A stretch of DNA of 64,000 nt, taken from Caballeronia sp. Lep1P3. Lineage in GTDB: Bacteria; Pseudomonadota; Gammaproteobacteria; Burkholderiales; Burkholderiaceae. Location: contig NZ_CP084267.1 in NCBI RefSeq assembly GCF_022879595.1, positions 434,001 to 498,000 of the forward strand, read 5' to 3'. Of this stretch, positions 16,434 through 26,752 are shown in pieces. Every line of letters begins with the position of its first letter. Within the stretch, counting starts at the first letter, position 1. Below the pieces are notes generated by a model. That model did no database searches. It had not been told where the DNA came from and worked only from the letters and a program-made list of their open reading frames with translations. The position numbers and the translations under genes are program-made.

Positions 16434-17786
16434 ATGGACACCAGCGCCGTCAAAGACAGCCTCGACGCGATGCATCGCGCCGCGACGAGGAAAGCCATGT
16501 TGCGGCTCATCCCGCTCATGTGCGCAATCTACTTCATGTCCTTTCTCGACCGCACGAACGTCGCGCTCGCGAAGGTTCAGCTCGCGGCCGATGTCGGCAT
16601 TAGCGCGGCCGCCTACGGGCTCGGCTCGGGCATCTTCTTCATCGGCTATGCACTGCTCGAAGTGCCCAGCAATCTCGCGGCGCATCGCGTGGGGCCACGC
16701 CGCTGGATCGCGCGCATCGCGGTGAGCTGGGGCATTCTCTCGACGGCGATGATGTTCGTGCACGGCGAGTGGTCTTTCTATGTGCTGCGCGTGCTGCTCG
16801 GCATCGCGGAAGCCGGGCTCTTTCCCGCGCTCATGTACATGGTGACGTTGTGGTTCGCGCCCGCGGACCGTCCGATCGCCGTCGGCTGGATCTACACGGC
16901 GCCCGCCCTTGCGCTCGTGCTCGGCAATCCCATCGGAGGCGCGTTGATGCAACTGGGCGGCGTAGGCGGCCTGCATGGCTGGCAGTGGATGTTCATGATC
17001 GAAGGCATCCCGAGCGTGATCGCGGGTATCGTGCTCTTCTTCAAGCTGCCCGAGCGTCCGCACGATGCACGCTGGCTCTCGGCCGAAGAAGCGCAGGCGC
17101 TCGAAGCGCGTGCCCTCATCGACACGCATGGCCATCCCGAACTCACTTCGGCGGACTGGCTCGCTGCGATCAAGCGTCCGACGACCGTGCTGATCGGCCT
17201 CATCTACTTTCTGAACCAGGTGGCGTTCGTCGGGCTCTACTTCTTCACGCCCGCGATGATTCAGCAGATGCACGTCAGGACGCCGTTCATCGTCGGCGTG
17301 TTGTCGGCGAGCGTCGGTGTGGGCTTTCTGCTCGGCGTGCTGATTCTGCCGCGCATTCATCGACGTTATGGGAACGACTGCGTGTATCTGGGCATACTGA
17401 CGGCTGGACTCGTCGCGGGCGCCTGTGCGTTCGTCGCGACGGCCAATCCGGCGGCGCGCATGACATTGCTCGCAGTCACGGCATTCTTCGGCGGCGGGGT
17501 GCTGCCCTCGTACTGGGCCATTGCGATGAAGCGTCTGCAAGGCATCCAGGCAGCGGCGGGGCTGGCGTTCATCAACACGATCGGGCTTATCGGCGGATTC
17601 GTCGGACCGTATCTGTTCGGCGTGACGGAGACTGTGACGGGCCGCAGCGATTCGGGCTTTCTCGTGATCGTCGTGGCGTCGGTGCTCGGGCTTGCGCTCG
17701 TGCCGGTGTTTGCAAAAGCGATCCGGCGCGAAGCGGGCGGCGCACGAACCGCGGGCAATGGCAAGGCGGCCGGCATGCACTCGTAA
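16434..17786 (+). CDS. MFS permease of the anion:cation symporter type
   Basis: A 450-residue twelve-helix major facilitator. The N-terminal LIPLMCAIYFMSFLDRTNVALAK is typical of the ACS group (tartrate, phthalate, hexuronate and hydroxyphenylacetate permeases). A shortened TM2-3 signature (AAHRVGPRRW) follows, and the central loop near residues 200-245 is charged. It presumably imports the organic acid handled by the BKACE and SDR enzymes encoded beside it, 69 bases after BKACE and 27 before the first SDR gene. The specific acid cannot be read from sequence. Confidence 0.88.
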   Translation: MDTSAVKDSLDAMHRAATRKAMLRLIPLMCAIYFMSFLDRTNVALAKVQLAADVGISAAAYGLGSGIFFIGYALLEVPSNLAAHRVGPRRWIARIAVSWGILSTAMMFVHGEWSFYVLRVLLGIAEAGLFPALMYMVTLWFAPADRPIAVGWIYTAPALALVLGNPIGGALMQLGGVGGLHGWQWMFMIEGIPSVIAGIVLFFKLPERPHDARWLSAEEAQALEARALIDTHGHPELTSADWLAAIKRPTTVLIGLIYFLNQVAFVGLYFFTPAMIQQMHVRTPFIVGVLSASVGVGFLLGVLILPRIHRRYGNDCVYLGILTAGLVAGACAFVATANPAARMTLLAVTAFFGGGVLPSYWAIAMKRLQGIQAAAGLAFINTIGLIGGFVGPYLFGVTETVTGRSDSGFLVIVVASVLGLALVPVFAKAIRREAGGARTAGNGKAAGMHS

Positions 17787-17813
17787 ATCGAACATAACAA
17801 GGCTGAAAGAACC

Positions 17814-18554
17814 ATGAGACTCAAAGGAAAGGTCGCGATCATCACCGGTGCGGGACAGGGCATCGGAGCCGCCACTGCATTGAAGTTCGCGCGCGAAGGC
17901 GCGGTCGTCGTCGCGTGCGATATCAACGAGTCATCGGTGAAGCACGTCATCGCGCAGTGTCACGAAGCGGGCGCGCAAGGCAGCGCGTTCGCGGTCGACA
18001 TGGCGGATCGGCGCAGCGTCGACGACATGGTGGCCGCGGTGCGCGAGCGTCATGGACGCATCGACGTGCTCGTGAACAACGCGGGCATCACGCGCGATGC
18101 GCGCCTGCAGAAGATGACGATCGAACAGTTCGACGCGGTCATCGACGTGAATCTGCGCGCGGTCTTTCACGCGAGCCAGGCGGTCGTCGACGGCATGATC
18201 GCGCAAGGCTCGGGCGTGATCCTGAACGCAAGCTCGGTGGTCGGCATCTACGGCAACTTTGGGCAGACGAATTACGCCGCATCGAGGTTCGGCGTGATCG
18301 GCTTCACGAAGACATGGAGCCGCGAACTCGGGCCGAAGGGCATTCGCGTGAACGCGGTGGCGCCCGGCTTCGTGGAAACGCCGATTCTTTCGACGATTCC
18401 CGACGACGTGCTCGGGAAGATGCGCGCACAGGTGCCGCTCGGACGCCTCGGCAAGCCCGAGGAAATCGCCAACGTGTATGCGTTTCTTGCAAGCGACGAG
18501 GCGAGCTATATCAACGGCGCGGTCATCGAAGCATCCGGCGGCATGACGCTTTGA
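17814..18554 (+). CDS. SDR-family oxidoreductase (FabG-like) with Arg in place of catalytic Lys
   Basis: A 246-residue classical short-chain dehydrogenase close in form to 3-oxoacyl-ACP reductase: TGAGQGIG at residues 11-18, NNAG at 88-91, Ser at 140-141 and Tyr154. The expected YxxxK reads YAASR, so residue 158 (codon AGG at 18285-18287) is Arg instead of Lys. Lys lowers the Tyr pKa and holds the nicotinamide ribose, so activity may be reduced or altered. The remainder, including [10 protein letters not shown] and a C-terminal [10 protein letters not shown], is intact. It lies in the AraC-controlled cluster, 37 bases before another SDR gene. It could oxidise a beta-hydroxy acid to the BKACE substrate, or act as a structural or sensory partner. 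Confidence 0.88.
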   Translation: MRLKGKVAIITGAGQGIGAATALKFAREGAVVVACDINESSVKHVIAQCHEAGAQGSAFAVDMADRRSVDDMVAAVRERHGRIDVLVNNAGITRDARLQKMTIEQFDAVIDVNLRAVFHASQAVVDGMIAQGSGVILNASSVVGIYGNFGQTNYAASRFGVIGFTKTWSRELGPKGIRVNAVAPGFVETPILSTIPDDVLGKMRAQVPLGRLGKPEEIANVYAFLASDEASYINGAVIEASGGMTL

Positions 18555-18591
18555 CGCGCCGCGCGCCACTGAACATTCGATACGACGACAC

Positions 18592-19383
18592 ATGGATACT
18601 TTCGAATTACTGAAACCGCAGCCGGGATTGCGCGTGCTGATAACGGGCGCCGCTTCCGGCATCGGCGCGAGCATCGCGCAAGCCTTCTCGCAGGTGCAGG
18701 CAAACGTCTTTATCTGCGATGTCGATGCCTCCGCCGTCGAGCGCTTCACGGCGAGTCACGCGTCGCTGCATGGCTGCGTGGCCGATGTAGGCGATGCACA
18801 GCAAGTGGACCGCGTGATCGACGAAGCGCGCGCGGCGTTGGGCGGCCTCGACGTGCTCATCAATAACGCGGGCATCGCGGGACCGACCGGTGCCGTGGAA
18901 GCGCTCGATCCCGCGCAATGGGAGCGCACCGTCACGACCAATCTGACGAGCCAGTTCTACTTTCTGCGCAAGGCCGTGCCGCTCATGAAAGAGACTTCGG
19001 AACGCGCGAGCATCATCACGATGTCGTCGGTGGCGGGCCGTCTCGGTTATGCGTTTCGCACGCCCTATGCGGCGACGAAGTGGGCGCTTATCGGCCTCAT
19101 GAAGTCGCTTGCCATCGAACTCGGGCCGAGCAATATTCGCGTGAACGCGGTGCTTCCGGGCGTGGTTCAGGGCGAGCGCATGGATCGCGTGATCGCGGCG
19201 CGCGCGGAGGCGGTCGGCGTGAGCTTCGAGACCATGCGCGACGAGTATCTCGAGAAGATATCGCTGCGCCGCATGGTGACGGTCGAGGACATCGCCGCGA
19301 TGACGCTGTTTCTGACGTCGCCTGCGGCCGGCAACATCACGGGGCAAGCCATCAGCGTCGATGGCAACGTCGAGTATCTGTGA
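18592..19383 (+). CDS. SDR-family oxidoreductase
   Basis: A 263-residue classical short-chain dehydrogenase with all catalytic parts: TGAASGIG at residues 18-25, NNAG at 91-94, Ser146, and Tyr159 with Lys163 in YAATK. The extended segment after NAVLPGVVQG (about residues 190-215) carries the substrate loop with MDRVIAAR. It is the last gene of the rightward BKACE-MFS-SDR-SDR set. With the neighbouring SDR lacking its Lys, this is probably the working dehydrogenase, oxidising an alcohol to a keto acid for BKACE. The substrate is inferred only from context. Confidence 0.88.
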   Translation: MDTFELLKPQPGLRVLITGAASGIGASIAQAFSQVQANVFICDVDASAVERFTASHASLHGCVADVGDAQQVDRVIDEARAALGGLDVLINNAGIAGPTGAVEALDPAQWERTVTTNLTSQFYFLRKAVPLMKETSERASIITMSSVAGRLGYAFRTPYAATKWALIGLMKSLAIELGPSNIRVNAVLPGVVQGERMDRVIAARAEAVGVSFETMRDEYLEKISLRRMVTVEDIAAMTLFLTSPAAGNITGQAISVDGNVEYL

Positions 19384-19402
19384 GCGCATAAGGGGGGTGT
19401 AG

Positions 19403-19422
19403 GCGCGGGTTGCGGCCCGCGC
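19403..19422. terminator. Stem-loop between convergent genes
   Basis: GCGCGGG pairs with CCCGCGC around TTGCGG, 20 bases after the second SDR gene and before the end of the flavohemoglobin gene. There is no T-run, so this is a possible terminator only. Confidence 0.35.
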
Positions 19423-19468
19423 TTCGATGCCTGCATCGCACTATCGCAAGCCAAGATGACTTTCGTAG

Positions 19469-20695
<1,227 letters not shown>

Positions 20696-20823
20696 TTATG
20701 GTTCGACGTGCGCGGTCTCGCGCGCACGCATCGCGGTTGTCTCCCCTGATGCGTAGCAAGCGCCATGCGCTCCTAGGCGGCGAAATCGATTACTCTTTCG
20801 ACACGCGATGGAGGCACAGTGCC

Positions 20824-22533
20824 ATGAAGAAACTCATCAACGATCCGGCCAGCGTGGTGCGCGAAATGCTCGAAGGACTCGCGCGGCAGGCGCCGCACGT
20901 CGCCTTGCTCGGCGACGAAAACGTACTGGTTCGACGCGCGCAGGCGGCAAGCGATGATCGCGCGGTCGCGGTCATCTCGGGCGGCGGCAGCGGGCACGAA
21001 CCCGCGCACGGCGGCTATGTCGGCGCGGGCATGTTGAGCGCGGCGGTATGCGGCGAGGTGTTCACGTCCCCGCCGACCGATGCCGTTCTCGCGGCGATCC
21101 GCGCAACGGCCGGCGCGCGCGGCGCCGTGCTCATCGTGAAGAACTACACGGGCGATCGCCTCAATTTCGGGCTTGCCGCCGAACTCGCGCGCGCCGAAGG
21201 CATTCCGGTGGAAGTCGTCGTCGTCGCGGACGATGTGGCCTTGCGCAAGCTCGCCGGCCGCGGTCATCGGCGAGGCATCGCGGGCACGGTGCTGGTTCAC
21301 AAGATCACGGGCGCGGCCGCCGCGCGCGGGCTTGCGCTTGCGCAGGTCGCGGCCATCGCGCGCAATGCGGCAGAGAAGCTCGGAACGATGGGCGTCGCGC
21401 TCGATGGCTGCACGCTGCCGGGCGTCGCTGCATCGAGCTTCACGCTCGCCGACGACGAGATCGAACTCGGCCTCGGCATTCACGGCGAGAAGGGCGTCGA
21501 GCGCACGTTGCCGCAAGCCGCCACGCCGCTCACCGAGACGCTCGTCGCGAACATCGTCGAGCACATGGGCATCGAGCGCGGCGAGCGCGTGGCGCTGCTC
21601 GTCAACGGACTGGGCGCGACGCCGCAGATGGAACTGGATATCGTGCTGCGCGCGGCCTACGACGCGCTCGCGCAACGCGGCGTGCACGTCGAGCGCGCGT
21701 GGGCGGGCACGCTGCTTTCGGCGCTGAACATGCCGGGCTGCTCGGTGTCGCTCATGCGTGTCGACGACGCCATGCTCGATCTGCTCGATGCACCCACCGA
21801 AGCGCGCGCATGGCCAGGCGGCGGCGCGGTCAATCGCGACATTCGCATCGACGTGCCGGTCGAGGAAGAAGCGCAGCCCGCGCTTGCGAGCGAGTCGGAG
21901 CGCGCCTGCGCAGAGCGCATCGAGGCGGCGTTGCAGTCGGTTGCCGATGCGCTCATCGCAAGCGAGGCGAGGCTCACGGAACTCGATTCCCTCGCGGGCG
22001 ATGGCGACCTCGGCGCAAGCATGAAGCGCGCGGCTCACGCGTTGTGCGCCGTGCCGCAAGCGGCGCTCGGCACGCCGTCCCGCGCGCTCGCGGCGCTCGG
22101 CGCAGCCTTGCAGAAAGCGATCGCCGGCAGTTCCGGTCCGTTCTATGCAACCGCGCTGATGCGCGCATCGCGCGTGCTGTCGCGCACGAATGAAAGCGCG
22201 GCAAGAGACTGGGCCACGGCCTTCAACGAAGCGGTGCAGGCTATCGGCGAACTCGGCGGCGCGAAGGCCGGCGATCGCACGATGCTCGATGCGCTGCTGC
22301 CCGCAGCGTCCACGTTCGAAGCGGCGTTGAACGCGGGCACGCCGCCGGGCGATGCATGGGCGAGCGCGGTATCGGCGGCGCAGCAAGGTGCCGACGATAC
22401 CGCGCGCATGACGCCTCGCGTCGGACGCGCAAGCTATCTCGGCGCGCGCGCCGTCGGTTCATCGGATGCGGGCGCGGTCGCCGTCGCGGTGTGGCTTGCG
22501 GCGCTCGCGCCCCATGTCGGCAGGCGGGCGTGA
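20824..22533 (+). CDS. ATP-dependent dihydroxyacetone kinase, DhaK-DhaL fusion
   Basis: A 569-residue single-chain kinase that phosphorylates dihydroxyacetone (or glyceraldehyde) with ATP. The DhaK domain occupies residues 1-330, with GGGSGHEP near 50-57 and His220 in GIHGEKG, the residue that forms a covalent hemiaminal with the substrate in the Citrobacter enzyme. The DhaL domain follows, with the Mg-ATP motif GDGDLGASM and a GSSGPFYATAL loop. The frame is open 50 codons upstream, but the ATG at 20824 begins the standard MKKLIND N-terminus. It is a stand-alone gene, not linked to PTS partners, which fits the ATP-using type. Related fusions can also phosphorylate other triose or tetrose sugars, so the exact substrate is open. 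Confidence 0.92.
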   Translation: MKKLINDPASVVREMLEGLARQAPHVALLGDENVLVRRAQAASDDRAVAVISGGGSGHEPAHGGYVGAGMLSAAVCGEVFTSPPTDAVLAAIRATAGARGAVLIVKNYTGDRLNFGLAAELARAEGIPVEVVVVADDVALRKLAGRGHRRGIAGTVLVHKITGAAAARGLALAQVAAIARNAAEKLGTMGVALDGCTLPGVAASSFTLADDEIELGLGIHGEKGVERTLPQAATPLTETLVANIVEHMGIERGERVALLVNGLGATPQMELDIVLRAAYDALAQRGVHVERAWAGTLLSALNMPGCSVSLMRVDDAMLDLLDAPTEARAWPGGGAVNRDIRIDVPVEEEAQPALASESERACAERIEAALQSVADALIASEARLTELDSLAGDGDLGASMKRAAHALCAVPQAALGTPSRALAALGAALQKAIAGSSGPFYATALMRASRVLSRTNESAARDWATAFNEAVQAIGELGGAKAGDRTMLDALLPAASTFEAALNAGTPPGDAWASAVSAAQQGADDTARMTPRVGRASYLGARAVGSSDAGAVAVAVWLAALAPHVGRRA

Positions 22534-22553
22534 TCGCCGTTGCAAAGCGCGGA

Positions 22554-24017
22554 TCAGCGAAGCGGAGCGATGCCTTCGGCGACGCCTGCCGGCATGCAGA
22601 TGTGCTTGATCTCGGTGAAATCCGCGAGCGCGTCGTAGCCATGCAGACGCCCGAGCCCGCTTTGCCGATAGCCGCCGGTCTCGGCTTCAGCAAAGAGCTT
22701 GTTGTGATCGTTGATCCACACGGTCCCGTTGCGCAGCGCGCGTGCAACGCGAAAGGCGCGCGGACCGTCGTGCGTCCACACGCTCGCTGACAGCCCGAAG
22801 ACCGTATCGTTGGCCTTCGCGAGCGCTTCCTGTTCGCTATCGAAAACTTCGAGCGTGACGAACGGCCCGAAGATTTCGTCCTGACAGAAGAACGCCTTCG
22901 GATCGGCATGCTCGACGAGCGTCGGCGAGAGAAACGCGTGGCCCGAGCGCGCGCCGCGCAGAAGCACGCGGTCGGCCATATCGCATGCACGCTCGATGGT
23001 GCGGTCCACGTTGTCGCGCGTCGGCGCATCGATGAGCGCGCCGATATCCGTCGCCGGATCGATGCCCGGTCCCACTTTCAACGACGCAAGCGCCGCAGCA
23101 AGATGCTCGCGCATCTGCGCCGCGCGCGACGCATGCACCAGCACGCGCCGCGCCGCCGTGCATTGCTGACCCGAGATGATCGTCGCGGCGCGGGCAAGGC
23201 GTGGCGCGATGGCCGCGATGTCGGCATCGTCGAATACGAGGCAGCACGACTTGCCGCCGAGTTCGAGCGACAGCTTCTTCATGCTGTCGGCGGCGGCGGC
23301 CATGATTTTCTTTCCGGTCGCGGTCGAACCGGTGAAGCTCACGACATCGACATCATGCGAATCCGCAAGCCGCGCGCTCGCCGCGTGGCCTTGCTCGTTG
23401 ACGAGATTCACCGCGCCCTTCGGCAGCGCCGTTGCGTCGAAGCAGCGCAGCATGGCGGCGGTGAGAAGCGACGTCTGCGCGGCGGGCTTGACGACAGCCG
23501 TGCAGCCCGCCGCGAGCGCCGGCGCAAGCGAGCGCACGAGCAGCACCGCAGGCGCATTCCACGGCACGATGATCGCGGCGACGCCAGCGGCTTCGCGCAG
23601 CATCGTCGAGAGGGTGCCCGGTTCCGGTTCCAGCACATGCCCGGCGATATGGCGCGCGAGTCCCGCGTAATAGCGCACTTCGGAGATGGCGCCCGCAATC
23701 TCGCCGCGCGATTGCGCAATCGTCTTGCCGTTCTCGCGCGTGAGCAGCGTCGCGAGCGCTTCGCGTTGCGCCTCCAGCGCCGCGGCCCACGCGAGCAGCA
23801 CGTCCTGGCGCAGACGCGCGTCCTGCGCCCACGTCGTGCGGTCGAACACATGGCGGGCGGCGGCAATTGCCGCGTCCGCGTCGCGTGCGCCGCCGTCGGC
23901 ATACTGGCCGATGGCTTCGCCCGTCGCGGGGTCGATGCTGTCGAGCGTGGGCGTGCCGGTCCATTCGCCGGCGATCCAGTGTGGTGCGGGGTGGGGTGCG
24001 CGGTGTGGTGCATTCAT
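22554..24017 (-). CDS. NAD(P)-dependent aldehyde dehydrogenase, probably of furan metabolism
   Basis: A 487-residue aldehyde dehydrogenase. The oxyanion Asn region reads VPWNAP, the cofactor motif FTGSTATG, the general-base Glu sits in LELGGKS, and the nucleophile Cys in SGQQCTAARR. The N-terminus is rich in His and Pro (APHRAPHPAPH). Its start codon overlaps the stop of the upstream LysR gene in ATGA form, so the two are translationally coupled and this enzyme probably belongs to the regulon of that LysR protein. Oxidation of furfural or HMF to the furoic acids is the natural role in this locus, but other aldehydes are possible. Confidence 0.87.
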   Translation of the reverse strand: MNAPHRAPHPAPHWIAGEWTGTPTLDSIDPATGEAIGQYADGGARDADAAIAAARHVFDRTTWAQDARLRQDVLLAWAAALEAQREALATLLTRENGKTIAQSRGEIAGAISEVRYYAGLARHIAGHVLEPEPGTLSTMLREAAGVAAIIVPWNAPAVLLVRSLAPALAAGCTAVVKPAAQTSLLTAAMLRCFDATALPKGAVNLVNEQGHAASARLADSHDVDVVSFTGSTATGKKIMAAAADSMKKLSLELGGKSCCLVFDDADIAAIAPRLARAATIISGQQCTAARRVLVHASRAAQMREHLAAALASLKVGPGIDPATDIGALIDAPTRDNVDRTIERACDMADRVLLRGARSGHAFLSPTLVEHADPKAFFCQDEIFGPFVTLEVFDSEQEALAKANDTVFGLSASVWTHDGPRAFRVARALRNGTVWINDHNKLFAEAETGGYRQSGLGRLHGYDALADFTEIKHICMPAGVAEGIAPLR

Positions 24018-24955
24018 GCGGAGCGTTCCTTCAATGTGGACGATATTTCGGAAACCGAACTATTCGATGCCCGATGCAGTTCGTCGCGGATGATCTCGAT
24101 GAGCGCCTCGGCTGCCGCGCTCAACGGACGGCGCGGATGGCTCACGCAGACGATGTGACGCACGATGCGCGGCGCGAGTATCGGACAGGCGCGCAACGTT
24201 CCATGCCGCGCCGCGCGCTCGACGACGATGCGCGGCAGGATCGTCGCGAAACGCGTGCTCTCGACGAGCTTGAGGATGGTCGAAAGCACGTCGATCTCGA
24301 AGCGCGGCGCGAGCAGCACGTCTTCGTGCTGCGCGGCGCTGTCGAGCACGCCGCGCAGACCGTGGCGCTTGGTCGGCAGCACGAGTTCCAGTTCCGGCAA
24401 TTGCGCAAGCTCGATTGCGTGCGGCAGGTCCGGGCCATGCGTGGCGCTCGTTGCCAGGACCATTTCTTCGTCGAGCAACGCGCGCGCATCGAGCGAAAGA
24501 CGCGCGCGCGGCTTGTTGATGATCGCGGCATCGAGCTGGCCGCCCGCCACCCAGTCGATGAACGTCGCGCTGTAGCCATCGGCGACGGTGACTTCGACAT
24601 CGGGATAGCGCGCATGAAAGCGCGAGAGCGAATCGGCGAGCACGCTTTCCGTCACCGATGCAATCAGCCCGATGCCGACGTGCCCGGTCACGACTTCGTC
24701 GCGCTGAACGAGCTGCTGCCGCGCGTGCGCGAGGTCGCGCATGATCGGCAGAAAGAGCCGGTACATGAGACGTCCCGCAGCGGTCGGCGCCATGCCGTGC
24801 GCGCCGCGCTCGAAAAGCTGCTGATGCAGCTCGTCCTCCAGTTTCGCAATCTGCATGCTGAGCGCGGGCTGCACGATGTTCAGGCGCTTGGCCGCGCGCG
24901 TCACCGAGCCGTCCTCGAACAGTGCGATGAAGTACTGGATTTGCTTCAGGTCCAT
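24014..24955 (-). CDS. LysR-family regulator of the furan locus (HmfR-like, paralogue 1)
   Basis: A 313-residue LysR protein starting MDLKQIQYF: DNA-binding helix-turn-helix at 1-60 and a two-lobe ligand domain to about 295. By hand alignment 55 of its first 67 residues equal those of the second LysR protein at 37407-38318, and similarity continues through the ligand domain. The pair sits at opposite ends of the furan gene block. It diverges from the UbiD gene with 282 bases between, so it probably controls the rightward operon and, by the ATGA overlap, is co-expressed with the aldehyde dehydrogenase. The Cupriavidus hmf genes are likewise accompanied by two LysR genes. The ligand, perhaps furoate or furoyl-CoA, is inferred. 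Confidence 0.88.
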   Translation of the reverse strand: MDLKQIQYFIALFEDGSVTRAAKRLNIVQPALSMQIAKLEDELHQQLFERGAHGMAPTAAGRLMYRLFLPIMRDLAHARQQLVQRDEVVTGHVGIGLIASVTESVLADSLSRFHARYPDVEVTVADGYSATFIDWVAGGQLDAAIINKPRARLSLDARALLDEEMVLATSATHGPDLPHAIELAQLPELELVLPTKRHGLRGVLDSAAQHEDVLLAPRFEIDVLSTILKLVESTRFATILPRIVVERAARHGTLRACPILAPRIVRHIVCVSHPRRPLSAAAEALIEIIRDELHRASNSSVSEISSTLKERSA

Positions 24956-24979
24956 TCATGTCCCTCGGCATCAGCGCTG

Positions 24980-25162
24980 CTAATACCCTGTGCCTTTGTT
25001 ATCACTGCCGCATTCCTCGTACCGCGAAAGCGTTGCCGGTGCCCGGGTACGCCGCAGCGCGCTCAGGAAGGCATCTATTGATACGGAACTGTAAGACGCC
25101 TGTCATCGGGGCTAATACGGATATAAGAGCCAATGATTTGCCGCATCAGAAAACAGTATTAG
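24980..25162. promoter_or_regulatory. Divergent regulatory region with repeated CTAATAC motif
   Basis: The gap between the LysR gene and the UbiD gene holds CTAATAC at 24980-24986 and 25112-25118, and its reverse complement GTATTAG at 25156-25162. The last two face each other across 37 bases. AT content is clearly higher than in the flanking genes. These are candidate LysR sites controlling the furan operon. Confidence 0.4.
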
Positions 25163-25237
25163 AAGTTATGGCGTGATCTCGCTACGCTTCAACCATGCGC
25201 TTGCTGCGGCATTCTTCGCCGACAGGGCAGGCATCAG

Positions 25238-26752
25238 ATGGAGACGCAGATGAATACACGCGATGCCGCAACGAACGGCGTTCCCTCTTTTTCGTGGGCC
25301 ACCCAGAATAAAAGCAGCGCCGATGCCGCTTCGCTGTCGCTGCGCGACTGGCTCGCGCATCTCGCGAAAACCGGCCGCGTCGCGACCATCGACAAGCCGG
25401 TTTCGCTAAAGCACGAACTCGCCGCCATCGCGAAGCGTCTCGACGGGACGCAGGCCGCGTTCTTCACGCATCCCGGCGGCCACGCGATGCCTGTCGTCAG
25501 CGGCTTCATGGCGAAGCGCGCGTGGATCGCGGAAGCGATGGGCGTCGAGGAAGCCGGGCTGCTCGCGCGCTTTTCCGCTGCCGCATCGGCGCCGCTTCCG
25601 TCGAAGCTCGTTGCCCGCGAGAACGCGCCGTGCCAGCAAGTCGTGCATGCGCAAGACATCGACCTGCATAAGCTCTTGCCGATTCCCACGCACAGCGAGC
25701 ATGACAACGGCCCGTACATCACGGCGGGCCTCGTGATCGCGCGCAATCCGCGCACGGGCGTGCAGAACGTCTCCATCAACCGCATTCAGGTGCATGGCCG
25801 CGATCGCATGGCGATCCTGCTGCTGCCGCGCCATCTGTACGCATTTCAGCGCGCCGCCGAAGAAGCGGGCGATGCGCTCGACGTGGCCGTTGCCATCGGC
25901 GTCGATCCGCTGACGATGCTCGCATCGCAAGCCATCACGCCGATCGATCACGATGAACTCGAAATCGCCGGCGCGCTGCACGGCGCACCGCTGCCGGTCG
26001 CGCAATGCGTGACCAACGGCGTGCATGTGCCCGCGCTCGCGGAGATCGTGATCGAAGGGCGCATTCTGCCGAACGTGCGCGAGCCGGAAGGCCCGTTCGG
26101 GGAATTCCCCAAGTACTACAGCGCGAAGGAATCGCGCGAAGTCATCGAAGTCACGGCGGTCACGCATCGGCGCAACCCGATTTTTCATACGATCGTGCCC
26201 GCAGAAATGGAGCATCTGCTGCTCGGCGCGATCCCGCGCGAAGCGACGCTGCTCGCGCATCTTCAGCGCAGCCATCCGAGCGTGAAGGACGTGCATTTGT
26301 CTGTGGGCGGCGTCTGCCGCTATCACCTGTGGGTGCAGTTCGACAAGAAGCGCGAAGGCGAAGCCAAGAACGTGATTCTCTGTGCGTTCGGCGCGCATTA
26401 CGACATCAAGCAAGTGGTCGTCGTCGATCCGGACGTGAACGTGCACGATCCCGCCGAAATCGAATGGGCGATTGCGACGCGCTTCCAGGCCGACCGCGAT
26501 CTCGTCGTGGTGGCGGGCGCGCAAGGCTCGCCGCTCGATCCATCGACGACGGTCGGCCAGCCCGAGGACGCGCCCGCGCATCTGCAAGGCGTGAGCGCGA
26601 AGATGGGGCTCGACGCGACGCGGCCCGTCGTGTATCCCGCGCATGTCTTCACGCGCGTGCGGATTCCGGGGCAGGACACGGTCGACCTGAACGCGCTCGT
26701 CGCGGCGGACAGCAGCGCCCTGAACGACTATCTCGCAACCGATCATGGCTGA
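25238..26752 (+). CDS. hmfF: UbiD-family prenyl-FMN decarboxylase (candidate furandicarboxylate decarboxylase)
   Basis: A 504-residue UbiD-family enzyme. These use prenylated FMN to remove or add CO2 on unsaturated acids. The prFMN and metal region reads NVSINRIQVHGRDR, and EGPFGEFPKYY carries the conserved active-site Glu; the C-terminal IPGQDTVDLNA is present. The partner UbiX gene overlaps its end by eight bases. In this neighbourhood it matches HmfF, which decarboxylates 2,5-furandicarboxylate to 2-furoate. A second in-frame ATG at 25250 has the better ribosome site (GGAGA five bases upstream) and may be the true start. It is the first gene of the rightward furan operon. UbiD family is certain; furan substrate rests on the whole cluster. 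Confidence 0.9.
   Translation: METQMNTRDAATNGVPSFSWATQNKSSADAASLSLRDWLAHLAKTGRVATIDKPVSLKHELAAIAKRLDGTQAAFFTHPGGHAMPVVSGFMAKRAWIAEAMGVEEAGLLARFSAAASAPLPSKLVARENAPCQQVVHAQDIDLHKLLPIPTHSEHDNGPYITAGLVIARNPRTGVQNVSINRIQVHGRDRMAILLLPRHLYAFQRAAEEAGDALDVAVAIGVDPLTMLASQAITPIDHDELEIAGALHGAPLPVAQCVTNGVHVPALAEIVIEGRILPNVREPEGPFGEFPKYYSAKESREVIEVTAVTHRRNPIFHTIVPAEMEHLLLGAIPREATLLAHLQRSHPSVKDVHLSVGGVCRYHLWVQFDKKREGEAKNVILCAFGAHYDIKQVVVVDPDVNVHDPAEIEWAIATRFQADRDLVVVAGAQGSPLDPSTTVGQPEDAPAHLQGVSAKMGLDATRPVVYPAHVFTRVRIPGQDTVDLNALVAADSSALNDYLATDHG

Noticed and set aside
15426..19383. Carnitine degradation operon
   Set aside because: A BKACE enzyme and an OruR-type regulator occur in carnitine operons, but no carnitine dehydrogenase, thioesterase or betaine genes are present here.
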